Source: Allomyces macrogynus ATCC 38327 (taxonomy: Eukaryota > Blastocladiomycota > Blastocladiomycetes > Blastocladiales > Blastocladiaceae). Taken from it: 21,539 nucleotides of DNA. Location of the stretch: positions 622,840-644,378 of the forward strand of contig GG745352.1 in the NCBI GenBank assembly GCA_000151295.1, given 5' to 3'. A program made the translations under genes and the position numbers. Positions 1 to 10,589 of the stretch are shown here, piece by piece. The notes under the pieces are model-generated. The model saw only the letters and a list, made by a program, of their open reading frames with translations. It was not told the origin of the DNA and ran no database searches. Numbering within the stretch: position 1 is the stretch's first letter; each line of letters begins with the position of its first letter.

Positions 1-553
1 GGAGCGGAAGCGGTGAGTGCGGTGGACGTGGGCGACATTGTGCGGTGGGAGAGGACATGTGATCGCGCCGGGGCGCCTTTCTCATCGAGCGGCAGACCGT
101 TTGTCTCCCACCCCCGCGCTAGCTTTAGTCCCCGGCTGTTTGGGAAGAAGGCCGGGCCCCGAGCCCTTTTTTCTTTGGCAGCATGCCGGTGGGGAGGGGG
201 ACCGGGGATGCCCTTCCCCGGGCCCGAAAATGCCCTTCGTTTTGTGGTGAGGCGGGTGGGCCCCCGCTCCCCTCCACCAATTAAGCCCCCCCATTTGTTT
301 CCCCCCCCCCCCCCCCCCCTCCCGCCCGCCATTCCACTCCACTCGTTGCGCCCCTTCCGACTCTCTCCACGAAGACGATTCCGCGCGCCGCAGCGGCTCC
401 ATCCCGCTCCGGGCCCGATTCCCCCCGGCGACAACCTCGCTTCCGACTCGCGATCCGCCCGCTCTTCTTCCCCGCACCCTTCTCTTCTCCTTCCCTTCGT
501 TTCCTTGCACCGGATCCGCCTACTCCCGGGCTCCGATCAATCCACCAGCGACC
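1..553. other. Upstream region and 5' leader of the cyclin gene
   Basis: No gene is supported here. The stretch is very C-rich on the + strand, with a 19-base C run at 301-319, a 7-base C run at 286-292 and long pyrimidine-rich patches up to the cyclin start. Open frames cross it on both strands, but their translations are proline/arginine/glycine-rich low complexity with no recognisable domain, as expected of stop-poor GC-rich DNA. I see no TATA box. It probably holds the cyclin promoter and 5' UTR. The window edge at base 1 could still cut the tail of an unseen gene. Confidence 0.5.
301..319. repeat. C19 homopolymer tract
   Basis: Nineteen consecutive C residues, about 235 bp upstream of the cyclin start and flanked by further C-rich sequence. 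Tracts like this are prone to length error in sequencing and to length variation in populations, and can form i-motif/G-quadruplex structures. The exact length should not be trusted. Confidence 0.9.
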
Positions 554-2530
554 ATGGCCGACACGCTGCAGGCGCTCGTCGACCGGTTCACGAACTCGCT
601 GCGGCTCGTCACCGGCAACTCCTCCACTCATTCCAAGCCCAGCACCGTCGCCTCGCCGCCCGCGCGGCACCGTGCCTCGACGGCGACTTTGACGACCAAG
701 CGCGCGCCGTCCCCTCCGACCGTCTTGCCCGCCGTTCCGCACCACGATGCCGACAATGCGCTCTCCACTTCGCGCCGTACCTCACCCCTCGCTCCGCACG
801 CCGCGCCCCATCGGCGCGCGGCCACCTCCGCCTCGGACGCCTCGACTTTGCGCGCCGGCCCGCTCAAGTACCTGACGAGTTCCCGCTCACTACACTCTGG
901 GATCGCGGCCCTCGCGTCTGCTCCGCCGGCGGCCGCGGATAAGCGCCCGGAACTGCACCGGATCGATTCGGGTGTCGGCAGCTTACACGCGCACCACACT
1001 GCGGCGGCGCGGAACGTGCCATTGTCGCCCGTCGCGTCGTCGGCGTCGGACGACGCCGAGTCGGTCGCGACGCGTGCATCGTCCCCCACCGAAGGGTCGA
1101 GTCCGCCAACGGTCCCGTGGGAGTTGCCCGAAGGGGGTGCGGATCTGGACGTCTTGATTCGCAGTTACTTGGCGGAAGTCGCCAACGGCACTGGCGCCGG
1201 CGGGTTCTTTGAGGATGATTCCGACGATGAAGGGATCGGGCGCGACGATGATGATGTCGCGTCGCTGGATTCGGCGACGCGGCTCGCGCTCTTGCCGCAC
1301 GGGAGTGCCGCCGACGCGTTGGCGGAAATGTTTGCGCGGCAGACGACGCGTGGGGTCGTGGCGACGCCCATGTGGGTCGAGTCGGTCGGGACGGCGACGG
1401 CGTCGAGTTGGGCGAGCGAGGAAGTGGGGCCCAGGTGTTTGACGCCGCCGCCGCCCAAGGAGGAGGTGGGGAAGAGGGGGTTGGCGAAAGCGGTGGCCGC
1501 GGTCGTCCCGGACTGGGACGCGCATGTGATGCCGTATGCGGCGGAGATGCTGGAGACGATGAGGAGTCTCGAGGTACACACTCCTATGTTCCGAGCGAGA
1601 GCATGAGAGGGAACTGACATGTGTGGAGGCGCGGCACTACAACCCGCTCCCGGCCGACGAGGACCTTTGGGTGCAGCCATCGCTGACCCCCGTGCACCGC
1701 GCGCTGCTCGTCGACTTGATGGTCGGCACGGGCCACGCGCTCGACGTGTCGCTCGACGCGCTTGCGCTCACCGTCTCGTGCATTGACCGGTACTTGGCGC
1801 GCAAGGTTGTCCCGGACGAGCCGGCGCTCGAGCTGTTGGGGCTCGCGGCACTGCTGGTCGCGACGTACGTCCTTTCCCCATCTCCACCGCGCGATCGCAC
1901 CGCTCACCGTGGGTCACCAATAGCAAATACGAAGAAGTCGCGCCACCGGAACTGCACGACATTGCCGCGGCCGCGCAACACCTCTACCCGCCCGAGGAAA
2001 TCCTCGCCATGGAATGCGCGCTCGTGCCCGCACTTCACTTCCAGTTACACGTTCCGACCCTCGCGACATTCCTGCCCCACGCGGCCGCATCGGCGGCCAC
2101 CACCATGGACCCGCACGACGCGGATACCGCGTCCCGCGTCGCTGTCGTTGTCCGGCACTTGGCCCTCGTTGCGCTCGCGGACGTCCGACTGGCGACGGGC
2201 TTCACGCCGTCCCTTGTGGCCGCGGCAGTCGTCGTGGTCGCGATGGAATTGGCGGTGGGCGTGGAGGAGGTCCCATGGGACGCCGTCGCAGAGGCGATGG
2301 GGTATGAGGTGGAGAAGGTGCGCGAGGTGGCACGGGTCGTGCATAACGCGGCAGGCACGCCGCACGCGCGGATTGATGCGATGTTGTGTCGCGCGTTGCG
2401 GGCGTTGGGGATCGAGGAGGAGGAGATGGAGGGGTTGGAGGAAGGGGAGATCGAGGATCTGGAGGAAGAGGAAGCGCGGATTGCGGCCGTCGAAGCCGCC
2501 CGTGCGGTCGCGAGCGAACTGGCGTTCTGA
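554..2530 (+). CDS. A/B-type (mitotic-like) cyclin, 3 exons
   Basis: Predicted regulatory subunit of a cyclin-dependent kinase. I read exons 554-1573, 1629-1864 and 1924-2530, giving 620 residues. Intron 1 (55 bp) has a CTGAC branch site near 1613. Intron 2 (59 bp) joins to give the hallmark ATKYEEV. The ATG lies in a good context (ACCATGG). Residues 1-340 are low-complexity Ser/Ala/Pro/Thr sequence with acidic patches. The N-terminal cyclin box covers about 341-470: HRALLVDL (363-370), CIDRYL, and LLGLAALLVATKYEE with Lys420 and Glu449 at the conserved CDK-contact positions. The C-terminal cyclin fold follows to about 590, then a Glu-rich tail. Fold and helix motifs resemble cyclins A/B more than Pcl-type cyclins. 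The MRAIL-patch Met and Trp are replaced by His363 and Leu370. The main uncertainty is which mitotic stage it serves. Confidence 0.9.
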
Positions 2531-2796
2531 TCTTGGTCCGTCATGTCGTCCTGCGCTCGACGTGTGCCGATGGTGGACCTGCCTTGACCCGACGCGTTGT
2601 CGACGCTCCTGCCGTTTCGTTATTCGTTTTGCTTGTCGTTTCCCTTTGTTTGGTCGCAAAACCGTTTGGCACTCTTCTCTCTCCTTGGCTCGATTCATTT
2701 CCACTCTTGGTCGCGTTCGCACGTGTGCTGGTGCTTCCGTCGCGCATGCTGTGTGGGTTGCCCAATTCGCAGCTCGTCATTCCGTTTCCCGCGTTA

Positions 2797-2830
<34 letters not shown>

Positions 2831-3981
2831 CCTCTTTCTCTCTCTCCCTTTCCGCTTGGCTGTTGGTTTCGATTTCGATCTGCTGCATGTGCACCGTGTA
2901 CACTATATTTTCTCATCATCCGTTCATGACGCGGCTTTGGTGGATCTCTGGTCGAGCGGAGTGTCGCGCAGGCGGACTCACGCTCGCTCGTCGCCCGCCG
3001 TCCAACTTGACCTGCTGGATCGCACGGACCTTGTCTCCGAGAGCCTCTCCAGGGCCATCAATCAAACGTGAACCTCAGGTTGGAAGTTCGCCCGCTTGAG
3101 CACGCCAAACGAACGCAAAGAAAACGCAAACTCTGCCAAGCTTGAAGTAACGAAAAAGTGCTAGCAAACCAGGAAAGAGAACACTAAAGCGTGCACCAGA
3201 GGGCGGAAAATCAAAGAGGACGGGTGCGGCGCGTGCTGACGTTGCAATATGTATCCCGCGGCTCACACGCGCGAGTTTGCACTAAAAAGGGAGGACGCGC
3301 GCAGGCGCGTGGGTAGAGAAATCGTGCGAGAGCGGAACCGGAAGTCCCGCAGCGGAGCGGCATGCGCCCTTCGCTGGTGCGTCGACCTGGGCCGCCGCGC
3401 GCGCGTGGTTGCGGCCGCAACGGTACAGTCGGCTGTTGCCAGGGGGCACCGCCGGTTGATCGAGGACGTGATCGTCCCTCTTGGATATCTGGGTCCATAT
3501 TGGCAGGGCCCACCGCGCCGGTGCCGCAATCGTCGAGGCGCGCGATTCTGCGGCGTGCAGGCGATTGGCGGACTGAAGCTTCCGCCAGATTCGCTTTTGT
3601 GCCTGGCTTCACGTTTCGTTTCATTCGCACGTGGCATGATCCAACCACGGCCAAAGCACGCGCACGCGAGCATCTCAAGTGGCGGCGTTGCTGCTGGTGC
3701 TGGCTGCTGCACGTCGAGCGAGAACTTCGTCCTCCTCGCCGACGTTTTCTCCACCCTCGACGACGACAACGACGTTTATACCGGCCCGTGCTCTGCAACT
3801 GCTGGGCCGGCTTCTTCCAGCAACTGTTCACTAGACCGAGGCACCCCGTACGCTGCAGCACGCTCGCCAACCAACACGCCAGCCAGCTCGCGGTTGCTCG
3901 ACCACCGACGCTGACGCCCGCCTTGACCGCTCGCTAGAGACGGGTCCTCTGTTCCACTCCTCAGCAACCACTTCGACGACC
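2531..3981. other. Intergenic region between cyclin and aminopeptidase
   Basis: This 1.45-kb stretch probably holds the cyclin 3' UTR and the aminopeptidase promoter. It contains a TC microsatellite at 2797-2853. Overlapping open frames of about 190-220 codons lie on both strands between 3211 and 3937, but they read as Arg/Pro/Ala/Cys-rich sequence with no domain, so I do not call a gene. A weak TATA-like GTTTATA lies at 3774-3780, about 200 bp before the aminopeptidase ATG. Confidence 0.5.
2797..2853. repeat. TC dinucleotide microsatellite / polypyrimidine tract
   Basis: An almost pure (TC)n run, 2797-2819, continues as an interrupted TC/CCT tract to about 2853. It lies about 270 bp past the cyclin stop codon, in sequence that is otherwise non-coding. 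It is likely length-variable. Confidence 0.9.
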
Positions 3982-6891
3982 ATGTGCCGCAACGTTGCTG
4001 CCGCCACGCACGGCGACGCCGGCGCTCCGCGCCGCGTGCAGCTGCCGCAGACGGTCAAGCCGTCGCACTACGACGTGACGATTGTGCCCGACTTCACCAG
4101 GTTTACGTTTGACGGCGAGGTCACGGTCAAGTGCGTGTCTTGTCCTCCTCTTCGCCTTGGCACGGCCCCATGAGCGCGCGGGATGATGAGGAAGTGGTGG
4201 TTCCTGGGGCCAAGGGTTGCGTTGTACAAACGGGATGAACTGACGGGCCTGCACTTCCACCACCTTGCCGAACATGAAACTCGCACCCGCTCCGACCCTG
4301 CTTGTAGCCTGCGCACGCTCGCCGAAGTCGACGCCATTGTCCTGAACGCATTCGAAATCACCATCCACTCGGCGACCGTGACCGCGCGCGACTACACGTT
4401 CACCTGCGAGTCGGCCGTCTACGACTCGGACGAGCAGACCGCGACCCTCCCCATCGGCGCGACCATTGGCGCCGGGCTCGACGCGACGCTCAAGATCGCC
4501 TACTCAGGCATCATGAACGACCAAATGGCGGGCTTCTACCGGTCGCAGTACGAGGTGCGCGGCGCGACCAAGTACATGGGCGTCACGCAGTTTGAGGCGA
4601 CCGACGCGCGCCGCGCCGTGCCCTGCTGGGACGAGCCGGCGCTCAAGGCCACGTTTGATGTGACCTTGGTCGTGGACTCGCACTTGACGGCGCTGTCGAA
4701 CGGCGACGTCGTTTCGGACACGCCGCGCAAGGACGGCAAGCGCGTTGTCAAGTTTGCGCGCACGCCGTTGATGGCGACGTACTTGCTCGCGTGGGTCATT
4801 GGCGAACTCGAGTGGATCGAGGCCTGGACGCGCCCGTCCAAGCACTTGCCGAATCCCGTGCGCGTGCGCGTTTACACGACCGAAGGGCTCGTGCAGCAGG
4901 GCCGGTTTGCGCTGGCGGTGGCCGTCAAGACGCTCGAGCATTTCTCCAAGGTGTTTGGGATCCCCTACCCGCTCACGAAGTACGACCAGGTCGCGGTGCC
5001 CGATTTCGCGGCTGGTGCCATGGAGAACTGGGGTCTCGTCACGTTCCGTACGGTCGCGCTGCTTGTTGACGACGAGACGGGCTCGGAAGCCACCAAGAAG
5101 TGGGTCAACACGACGGTCACGCACGAGCTTGCGCACCAGTGGTTCGGTAACTTGGTGACCATGGACCAGTGGGACGCACTGTGGCTCAACGAAGGGTTCG
5201 CGTCGTGGGTCTCGCTCGTCGGGTCGGACCACCTGTTCCCGGAACACGATGTCTGGACGCAGTTCCTCGCGGACGACAAGAACACGGCGCTCGTCGTTGA
5301 TGGTCTGCGCTCGTCGCACCCGATCCACGTCGAAGTGCTCGACGCCAAGGAAATCATCCAGATCTTTGACGGCGTGTCGTACAGTAAGGGCTGCTCGGTG
5401 ATCCACATGCTCACGCAGTGGCTCGGGCTCGACGTCTTCTTCAAGGGCATCCGCGCCTACCTCAAAAAGTACGCCTACGCCAATGCGACCACCGACAACC
5501 TCTGGGACGCCCTCGCCGAAGCGTCCGGCCAGGACGTGCGGTCGTTCATGTCGGTGTGGACGTCCAAGACCGGGTTCCCCGTCTTGCGCGTCGACGAGTC
5601 TCCGCTGCCGGCGGGTGAGCACGGTCTGCGCCTGCACTTGTCGCAGAAGCGGTACTTGCGCACGGGCGACCTCAAGCCCGAAGAGGACACGACCGTCTGG
5701 CCGCTGCCGCTGAACGTGGCTGTCGCTGCGCCCACGCCCCGTATCGTCTCGCACGAAGTCATGATCACCAAGACGCTCGACCTCGACTTGGCCGTGGACC
5801 CGGCCGTCGCCGCTCGCTTGGGGCTGACCTCGGGCCACGAACTGACCTACCTGCTGAACCAGGACGCGGCCGGTCTCTACCGCGTGGCCTACTCGTCGGC
5901 GGCGCTGACGCGCATTGAGCGCGCGATCCGCCACGGCCACATTGGCGTGCGCGACCGCCTCGCGATCGTCGACGACGCATTCGCCCTCGCACGCGCAGGG
6001 TACGCGCCGACCGCGCAGTTCTTGTCGCTGCTGGCCTCGGTGATCCCGGCCGAGACCGAGTACGTTGTGCTCTCGACGGTCGCGGCCGCGGTCGAGGCGC
6101 TCGACTTTGCCTTTTCGGACGCGACTGCCGAGGTCCGTGCGCATCTGGACGAGCTGCGCCGTACGGTGTTTGCGCCGCACGCGAAGCGGCTCGGTTTTGA
6201 CGCGCAGCCGGGCGAGTCGGCGCTGAACAAGATGCTGCGCCCGATCATGCTCAATGTGGCCGGTCGTGCTGGGGACAAGTGGGTCATTGAGGAGGCGCGT
6301 AAGCGGTTCGACCGGTTCATTTACGAGCAGGACAGCTCGGCGGTCTCGTCCGACTTGTACGGCGTTGTCCTGCAGCTCGTTGTCGCCCACGGCGGCCAAC
6401 CCGAGTGGGACGCCGTCCGTACGACGTTCAAGACGACGCAGGACATTGACCTGCGCTACGCGTCGCTCCGCGCCCTCGGCGCGGCGCGCAAGCCCGAATT
6501 GATCCAGGCCGCGCTCGACTTTTCCATGGACGCGGACCATGTGCGCCCGCAGGACCTCTACTACGTGTGGGGTCCGCTGGCCTCGTCGCCGGCCGCGCGG
6601 CACCACGTGTGGACCTTCTTCACGAGCAACTGGGACACGCTGTTCAAGCGGTACGAGGGCAACCTCGGGATGCTCGGCACCTGTGTGGATATGGCGGTGC
6701 GGTTCTCGACGCGTGAGGGCATCAACAAGGCCAAGCAGTTCTTTGAGGATAAGGACACCAAGGCGTGCACCCGGAACTTGGCGCAGGCGTACGACCGGTG
6801 CGAGTCGAACATTACCTGGCATGAGCGCGATGCGGCCGAGGTCGCCAAGTGGCTCGATGATTGGGCGCTCGAGGCCAAGTACGGGTACTAA
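3982..6891 (+). CDS. M1-family zinc aminopeptidase (Ape2/Aap1-like), 2 exons
   Basis: Predicted cytosolic metallo-aminopeptidase that removes N-terminal residues from peptides. Exons 3982-4130 and 4308-6891 give 910 residues, normal for fungal Ape2/Aap1 and human puromycin-sensitive aminopeptidase. Splicing joins the GEVTV strand to NLRTLAEVDAIVLNAFEI, the expected continuation of the N-terminal beta domain. The catalytic motifs are complete: GAMEN at 286-290 (binds the substrate amino terminus), HELAH at 322-326 with zinc ligands His322 and His326, Glu345 eighteen residues on in LNEGFASW as third ligand, Glu323 as catalytic base, and Tyr408 in SYSKG as transition-state tyrosine. An ERAP1-C-like helical domain fills about 540-890. 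No signal peptide or membrane segment is seen, so it is not the ER or plasma-membrane type. TAA ends it at 6889-6891. The 177-bp intron is longer than the others here. Confidence 0.95.
4131..4307 (+). other. Intron 1 of the aminopeptidase gene (177 bp)
   Basis: The donor is GTGCGT at 4131 and the acceptor TTGTAG ends at 4307. The join is phase 2 and restores a continuous M1 N-terminal strand. It is two to three times longer than the other introns in the window. Its 3' part is open in the downstream reading frame (from 4183), so a naive ORF call would wrongly add about 42 residues and lose the true N-terminus. Confidence 0.8.
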
Positions 6892-8287
6892 GTGTTTTGA
6901 GGACCCGGTTGGCTGAGATTTGTTTGTATATGTACGACTTTTGGTTTGTTGTTGCATGATGTAGCGTTGTTTTGTGTCGTTTTTGCTCAGAGAGAGGTTT
7001 GAGCGGCCACGAGATTTTTTCCAAGACAGTCAACTTCGAATTTGTGCTTTGATCGCATCGCGTTTGCATCGCGTTTGTCGGCGCGTGGGCGGGCGGCAAA
7101 GGCCATGTCCTGCTCGCTGGGGTCGTGCTCATATTTTTTGTTGGTATGACAGGAGCAGGCGACAGTTGGCGAACCACACCTACGCTCGGCTGAACAGTTC
7201 CACTTCTGTGTCATGACTGGTGCAGTGACGATCGTCGAGCTGGATGTATTCGCCGCCTTCTCCACCGGTTGACGCTCCTCTGGCGGTCCGGCCACAATGG
7301 GCACGACGAGATCATGGCCGCGGGCATGTCGGCAGTCGGGTCAACATGTGAACCGTTTCGCGAGCAATTGGTGTCGTCCAACTCCTCACCACTGGCGCTC
7401 GATGGTGGCGATGGGCACAGCCGTGCCGGTCAAGGCCCAGTTGCGGGTCCTGTTGTGGTGTCGTGTACTCGTATCGCGCGACCAGCTTTGCAACGGCCGA
7501 GTGGGTCCAAGCGTGTTGCATGCAGGCCAGCAGCTTGGCGATGGAGCGAGCACCCATGCGCGTTGCGCTGCGACAGCCATCCAGGACCGCGACCCCATCG
7601 GGCGCAGCATGGCCGCATGGGGCCCACCGCGACGCGTCGGGAAGCAATCGCCGGCACGAGGAGTCGTGCGCGGGTCAGTGGCGATCCGGCGCGTCCATGC
7701 CGCATTCCCCTCCATGAGACATCCGCGAGACGTGACTGCGCGAGCCGGGCCAGGTCACATGCATGTTGGTCAACAACAATGTTGCGCCCCGAGCCAGCCA
7801 CCGCCGTTTGCTTCCGAACCCCGGCCATCGCGATGCGCCAGGCAGCAAGAACACACTTGCACCATCGTGGCACCATGTTCGGATATTGTTGGCCACGCGA
7901 GGGAAATGCTTGGCCACGCGCGGCGAGCGGGAAATTGTCGGCGGTGGGAGCCGTTTACGCGAGTGAGAATGATCAGTGACTGCACGCGCGGGTCCGTCCC
8001 TTCCGACCGCCACGCTGGCTGCTGCGGAATGGCGCGCGTGGCCGCCAAGTTGAGCGGCCGCACCAGCTTCGCGAACGAAGGATGCGGGAGGGACGGACGG
8101 GCGAGGGCAGGGGATCGCTCAGATCGCGGTCGAGTATAAAGGAGACTGCGTCCCTCGAATCTTTTGGACCGGTGCGCCGTTTGCAAATGCAGATCTTATC
8201 CACAACGACGCGTTCCCTGCCTCCCGGCCTTCCCCACCACTTCTTGTTGCGCACCCTCGGTTGCCGCACGATACTCGAGCTCGTGCG
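6892..8287. other. Intergenic region between aminopeptidase and permease
   Basis: This 1.4-kb stretch has no supported gene. It begins with the T-rich aminopeptidase 3' UTR (6892-7020). An exact tandem duplication of GCATCGCGTTT lies at 7055-7065/7066-7076, and a spaced direct repeat of TTGGCCACGCG at 7889-7899/7910-7920. Long open frames run on both strands at 7269-8139, but their products are Arg/Ala/His-rich with no family motif and compete with each other. The 3' end carries the permease promoter with a TATA box. Confidence 0.5.
8135..8140 (+). promoter_or_regulatory. TATA box of the permease gene
   Basis: TATAAA lies 148 bp before the permease ATG, in otherwise GC-rich DNA where a chance match is less likely. 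It is the only good TATA match in the 300 bp upstream of the gene. The start of transcription is not visible from sequence. Confidence 0.6.
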
Positions 8288-9875
8288 ATGCCCGAAACGA
8301 CCATGAACGCACTCACGACCCCGGCCGCACCGGCGAGTATCGCGACGACGTCGATGACCATTGTTGATCACGACCGCGCGAGTATTTCGCGTGATCTCAA
8401 TGCTGTGACCAAGGACGCGGCTCGCGTCGATCTCGAGATTGATCCGTTCCTGGCCAAGGACAAACGCGGCTTGGATGAAGTCAACCTGGACTCGCGCACA
8501 AGAAACGAGTCGAGTATTGGCAAAGACGATCACGACGAGCCGTTTGAGACTCTCCCGGGTCAAGTCGACGGAGGGCTGTACGCATGGCTATCGGTGTTTG
8601 TCACGTTCGCGACCTATTTCAGCGCGTTCGGGCTGCACTACGCGTACGGTCTGTTCCAAGACTGGTACCAGCGCTACGATTTCCCCGACGCGTCGCCGTC
8701 GTCGCTCGCGCTGGTCGGCGCGCTGCAGCCTGGTAAGCTTGCTCCGCTGATGCTGATTGATTCCACGGGCCGAGCATGACCTGACTGGACTTAATTTTTT
8801 CCGTGATATAGCATCAATGTTTTTGTGTGGCGTGATCGTCGGTGACCTGTCCGAGCGCGTTCCATTCCGCACTGTCGTTTTTGCGGGCACCATTGTCATT
8901 GGCATCGCCATCACGCTCGCATCATTCGCGACGCAAGTCTGGCACCTGTGCTTGACGCAGGGCGTCCTGTTTGGCGTCGGCTGCAGTCTCGTCTACTACC
9001 CCGTCACTTCGCTCCCGTCGCAATGGTGGGTCAAGAACCGTTCCTTGGCCACGGGGATAGGCATGGCCGGATCCGGTGCCGGCCCGCTCGTCTACTCGCT
9101 CGTGATTTCCGAGCTCCTCCCAAGGCTCGGGTCCAAGGTGACACTTCGCGTCATGGGCGCCGGTACCGTCGTGATCCTGCTCGTCGCGACTGCACTGATT
9201 CGGACTCGATTCCCCGTCCGCCGCCGGTCCACGAACAACGCCGACTCGTCGATTTGGACACCGCTGCGCGACCAGCGTCTGCAATTGATTCTCGCGTCGC
9301 GGTTGTGCATTTCGATCGGATATCTTTTGCCATTCGTGTTCCTGCCGAGCTACGTCGTTGCTGTAGTCGGCGCTCCTCCCTCGTTTGCGGCGCTGCTGCT
9401 CACTCTCATCAATGCGCTCTCGTTTGCCGGCCGCATCATCACTGGCTGGCTCGCGGACCGCGCGGGCAACGTCAACATGTACGCGTTATCGATTCTGCTC
9501 ACAGGACTCGGAACGCTCGCGCTGTGGCTACCCGCGGGCACCACGCACGGAATGCTGATTGCGTACGCGTCCGTGTTTGGGCTCACGGCGGGCGCGTACA
9601 TTGCGTTGCTCCCGTCGGTGCTCGCGCAATTGTTTGGCGCACATCGATTGCCGTCGATGCTCGGGTCGGTGGCGGTCGCAAATGCGGTTGGGAATTTGGC
9701 GGGACCGCCGATTGCAGGCGCGCTGGTGACGGCGGGCAAGGGCGCGGTGTGGAGCCCGGCGCTCGAGTATGGCGGCGCAATTGTGTTTTCGGGCGTGGTC
9801 ATGGCGTTTGGCGCGCTGATTATGGTGTATTTGCGGTTTGCGATGCTGGATGGGCGCGTGTGGGCCAAGCATTGA
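8288..9875 (+). CDS. MFS monocarboxylate-transporter-like permease (MCH/SLC16 family)
   Basis: Predicted twelve-helix membrane transporter of the major facilitator superfamily. Exons 8288-8732 and 8812-9875 give 502 residues. The 79-bp intron (GTAAGC to ATATAG, CTGAC branch) splits helix 2. A hydrophilic N-terminal tail of about 90 residues is followed by DGGLYAW (94-100), the SLC16/MCH signature at the start of helix 1. The second family motif, RSLATGIGMAGSGAG, lies at the start of helix 5. Helices 6 and 7 are separated by a basic loop, and helices 7-12 fill the rest. Fungal relatives (Mch1-5, Esbp6) carry varied substrates, including riboflavin for Mch5, so the substrate cannot be named. 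A second in-frame ATG 15 bp downstream could also serve. A broken copy of helices 7 and 10-12 lies just downstream. Location is plasma or vacuolar membrane by family. Confidence 0.93.
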
Positions 9876-9959
9876 GGAGGATGTCATCGATTTGCTTGAA
9901 TTGCATTTCCTGTTTTGAAACGTCGAGGGCAAAATTGTTGTGTTGCATTCAAAACGATG

Positions 9960-10319
9960 CGGTGCAGGATTATTGAGAGCGTGTCCTGCTGCTTTTCATT
10001 TATTTTCCCAATCTACATCGTTGTCGTGTTTGGTGCCTCGCCATCCAACGTTCGCTGCGCTTCCGACCATCATGGCCTCACGGCCGGATCATACAGTAGT
10101 GCGTGGTTGCCGGCGGTAGTCGTAAAATTGCTTGATGAGCAAAGGTTGCCTTCAATGATCGGATCCGTCAGCTTGGGCCAATGCTGTCGGCAATCTGGCC
10201 GTGCAGCCGATTGCTGTGGGTGTGCACCGGGAAAAGCCGTGTGAAGTCCAGCGCTCAAGGAACGTGTTCTGCGGGGTGGTCATGACCATGGACGTGCTGT
10301 TCATGGTCTGCTTGTGATT
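9960..10319 (+). pseudogene. Decayed C-terminal fragment of a second MCH-type permease
   Basis: About 100 bp past the permease stop, the + strand again encodes permease-like sequence, but broken. FIFPIYIVVVFGASPS (about 9996-10043) matches helix 7 of the intact gene (FVFLPSYVVAVVGAPPS). Next, with roughly 80 residues missing, GLTAGSYSSAWLPAVVVKLL and EQRLPSMIGSVS (10073-10173) match GLTAGAYIALLPSVLAQLF and AHRLPSMLGSVA. A frameshift then leads to ANAVGNLAVQPIAVG, followed by AV-stop-SPALK, where the intact gene has AVWSPALE (TGG to TGA near 10242). A final GVVMTMDVLFMV (to about 10314) matches the helix-12 region. The fragment therefore has an internal deletion, at least one frameshift and a nonsense codon. 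It looks like the remains of a diverged tandem paralogue. Exact ends are approximate. Confidence 0.75.
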
Positions 10320-10589
10320 TGCGTTGCCGGGCTGTTGTATTGACATGAAATTCTGAAGAAATCCGCGCGGTCGTGACAGATATCGCAACGACAGTTGCTG
10401 CGAGACACAAGCGCGAGGCAAGAGCAACGTCGAGCGTGACTTGAACGGGGTTAGGCGTGACCGCTCACACCACGACGTCGCGTTCTTGTTCTTGCGTTCT
10501 TGTCGGTCGTTGCCGCATCGTTGCCGCCGACGCGGATTTATCGCGACGGCCCCTACCGCCGTCGTCACGCCCAGCAACTAGCTGCAATC
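10320..10589. other. Short intergenic region and 5' leader of the Cwc21 gene
   Basis: 270 bp between the permease pseudogene and the Cwc21 start. I see no TATA box and no gene. The start codon context is AATCATGTA, chosen because it opens the invariant MYNGIGL of the family. Confidence 0.5.

Noticed and set aside
13..942. 309-codon + strand frame covering the upstream region and overlapping the cyclin start
   Set aside because: Pro/Arg-rich low complexity crossing the C19 tract. It overlaps cyclin exon 1 in another frame and has no domain.
1623..3071. 482-codon frame beginning in cyclin exon 2
   Set aside because: Only its first ~80 codons are cyclin. It then reads through intron 2 into the wrong frame and the TC microsatellite.
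3059..3090. Short inverted repeat AACCTCAGGTT
   Set aside because: Five-base arms with a one-base centre are expected by chance and have no associated feature.
3211..3937. Overlapping 190-220-codon frames on both strands before the aminopeptidase
   Set aside because: The frames overlap, have low-complexity Arg/Pro/Cys products, and show no recognisable motif or splice-supported structure.
4183..4307. Upstream extension of aminopeptidase exon 2 with its own ATG
   Set aside because: The extra residues do not fit the M1 N-terminus, whereas the exon at 3982-4130 supplies the expected LPQTVKPSHYDVTIVPDF strand and joins in frame.
4504..6957. Open frame of 817 codons on the - strand opposite the aminopeptidase
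   Set aside because: It mirrors the codon bias of the sense gene (rare stops in GC-rich antisense). The product is Arg/His/Val-rich with no domain, while the sense strand carries all M1 catalytic motifs.
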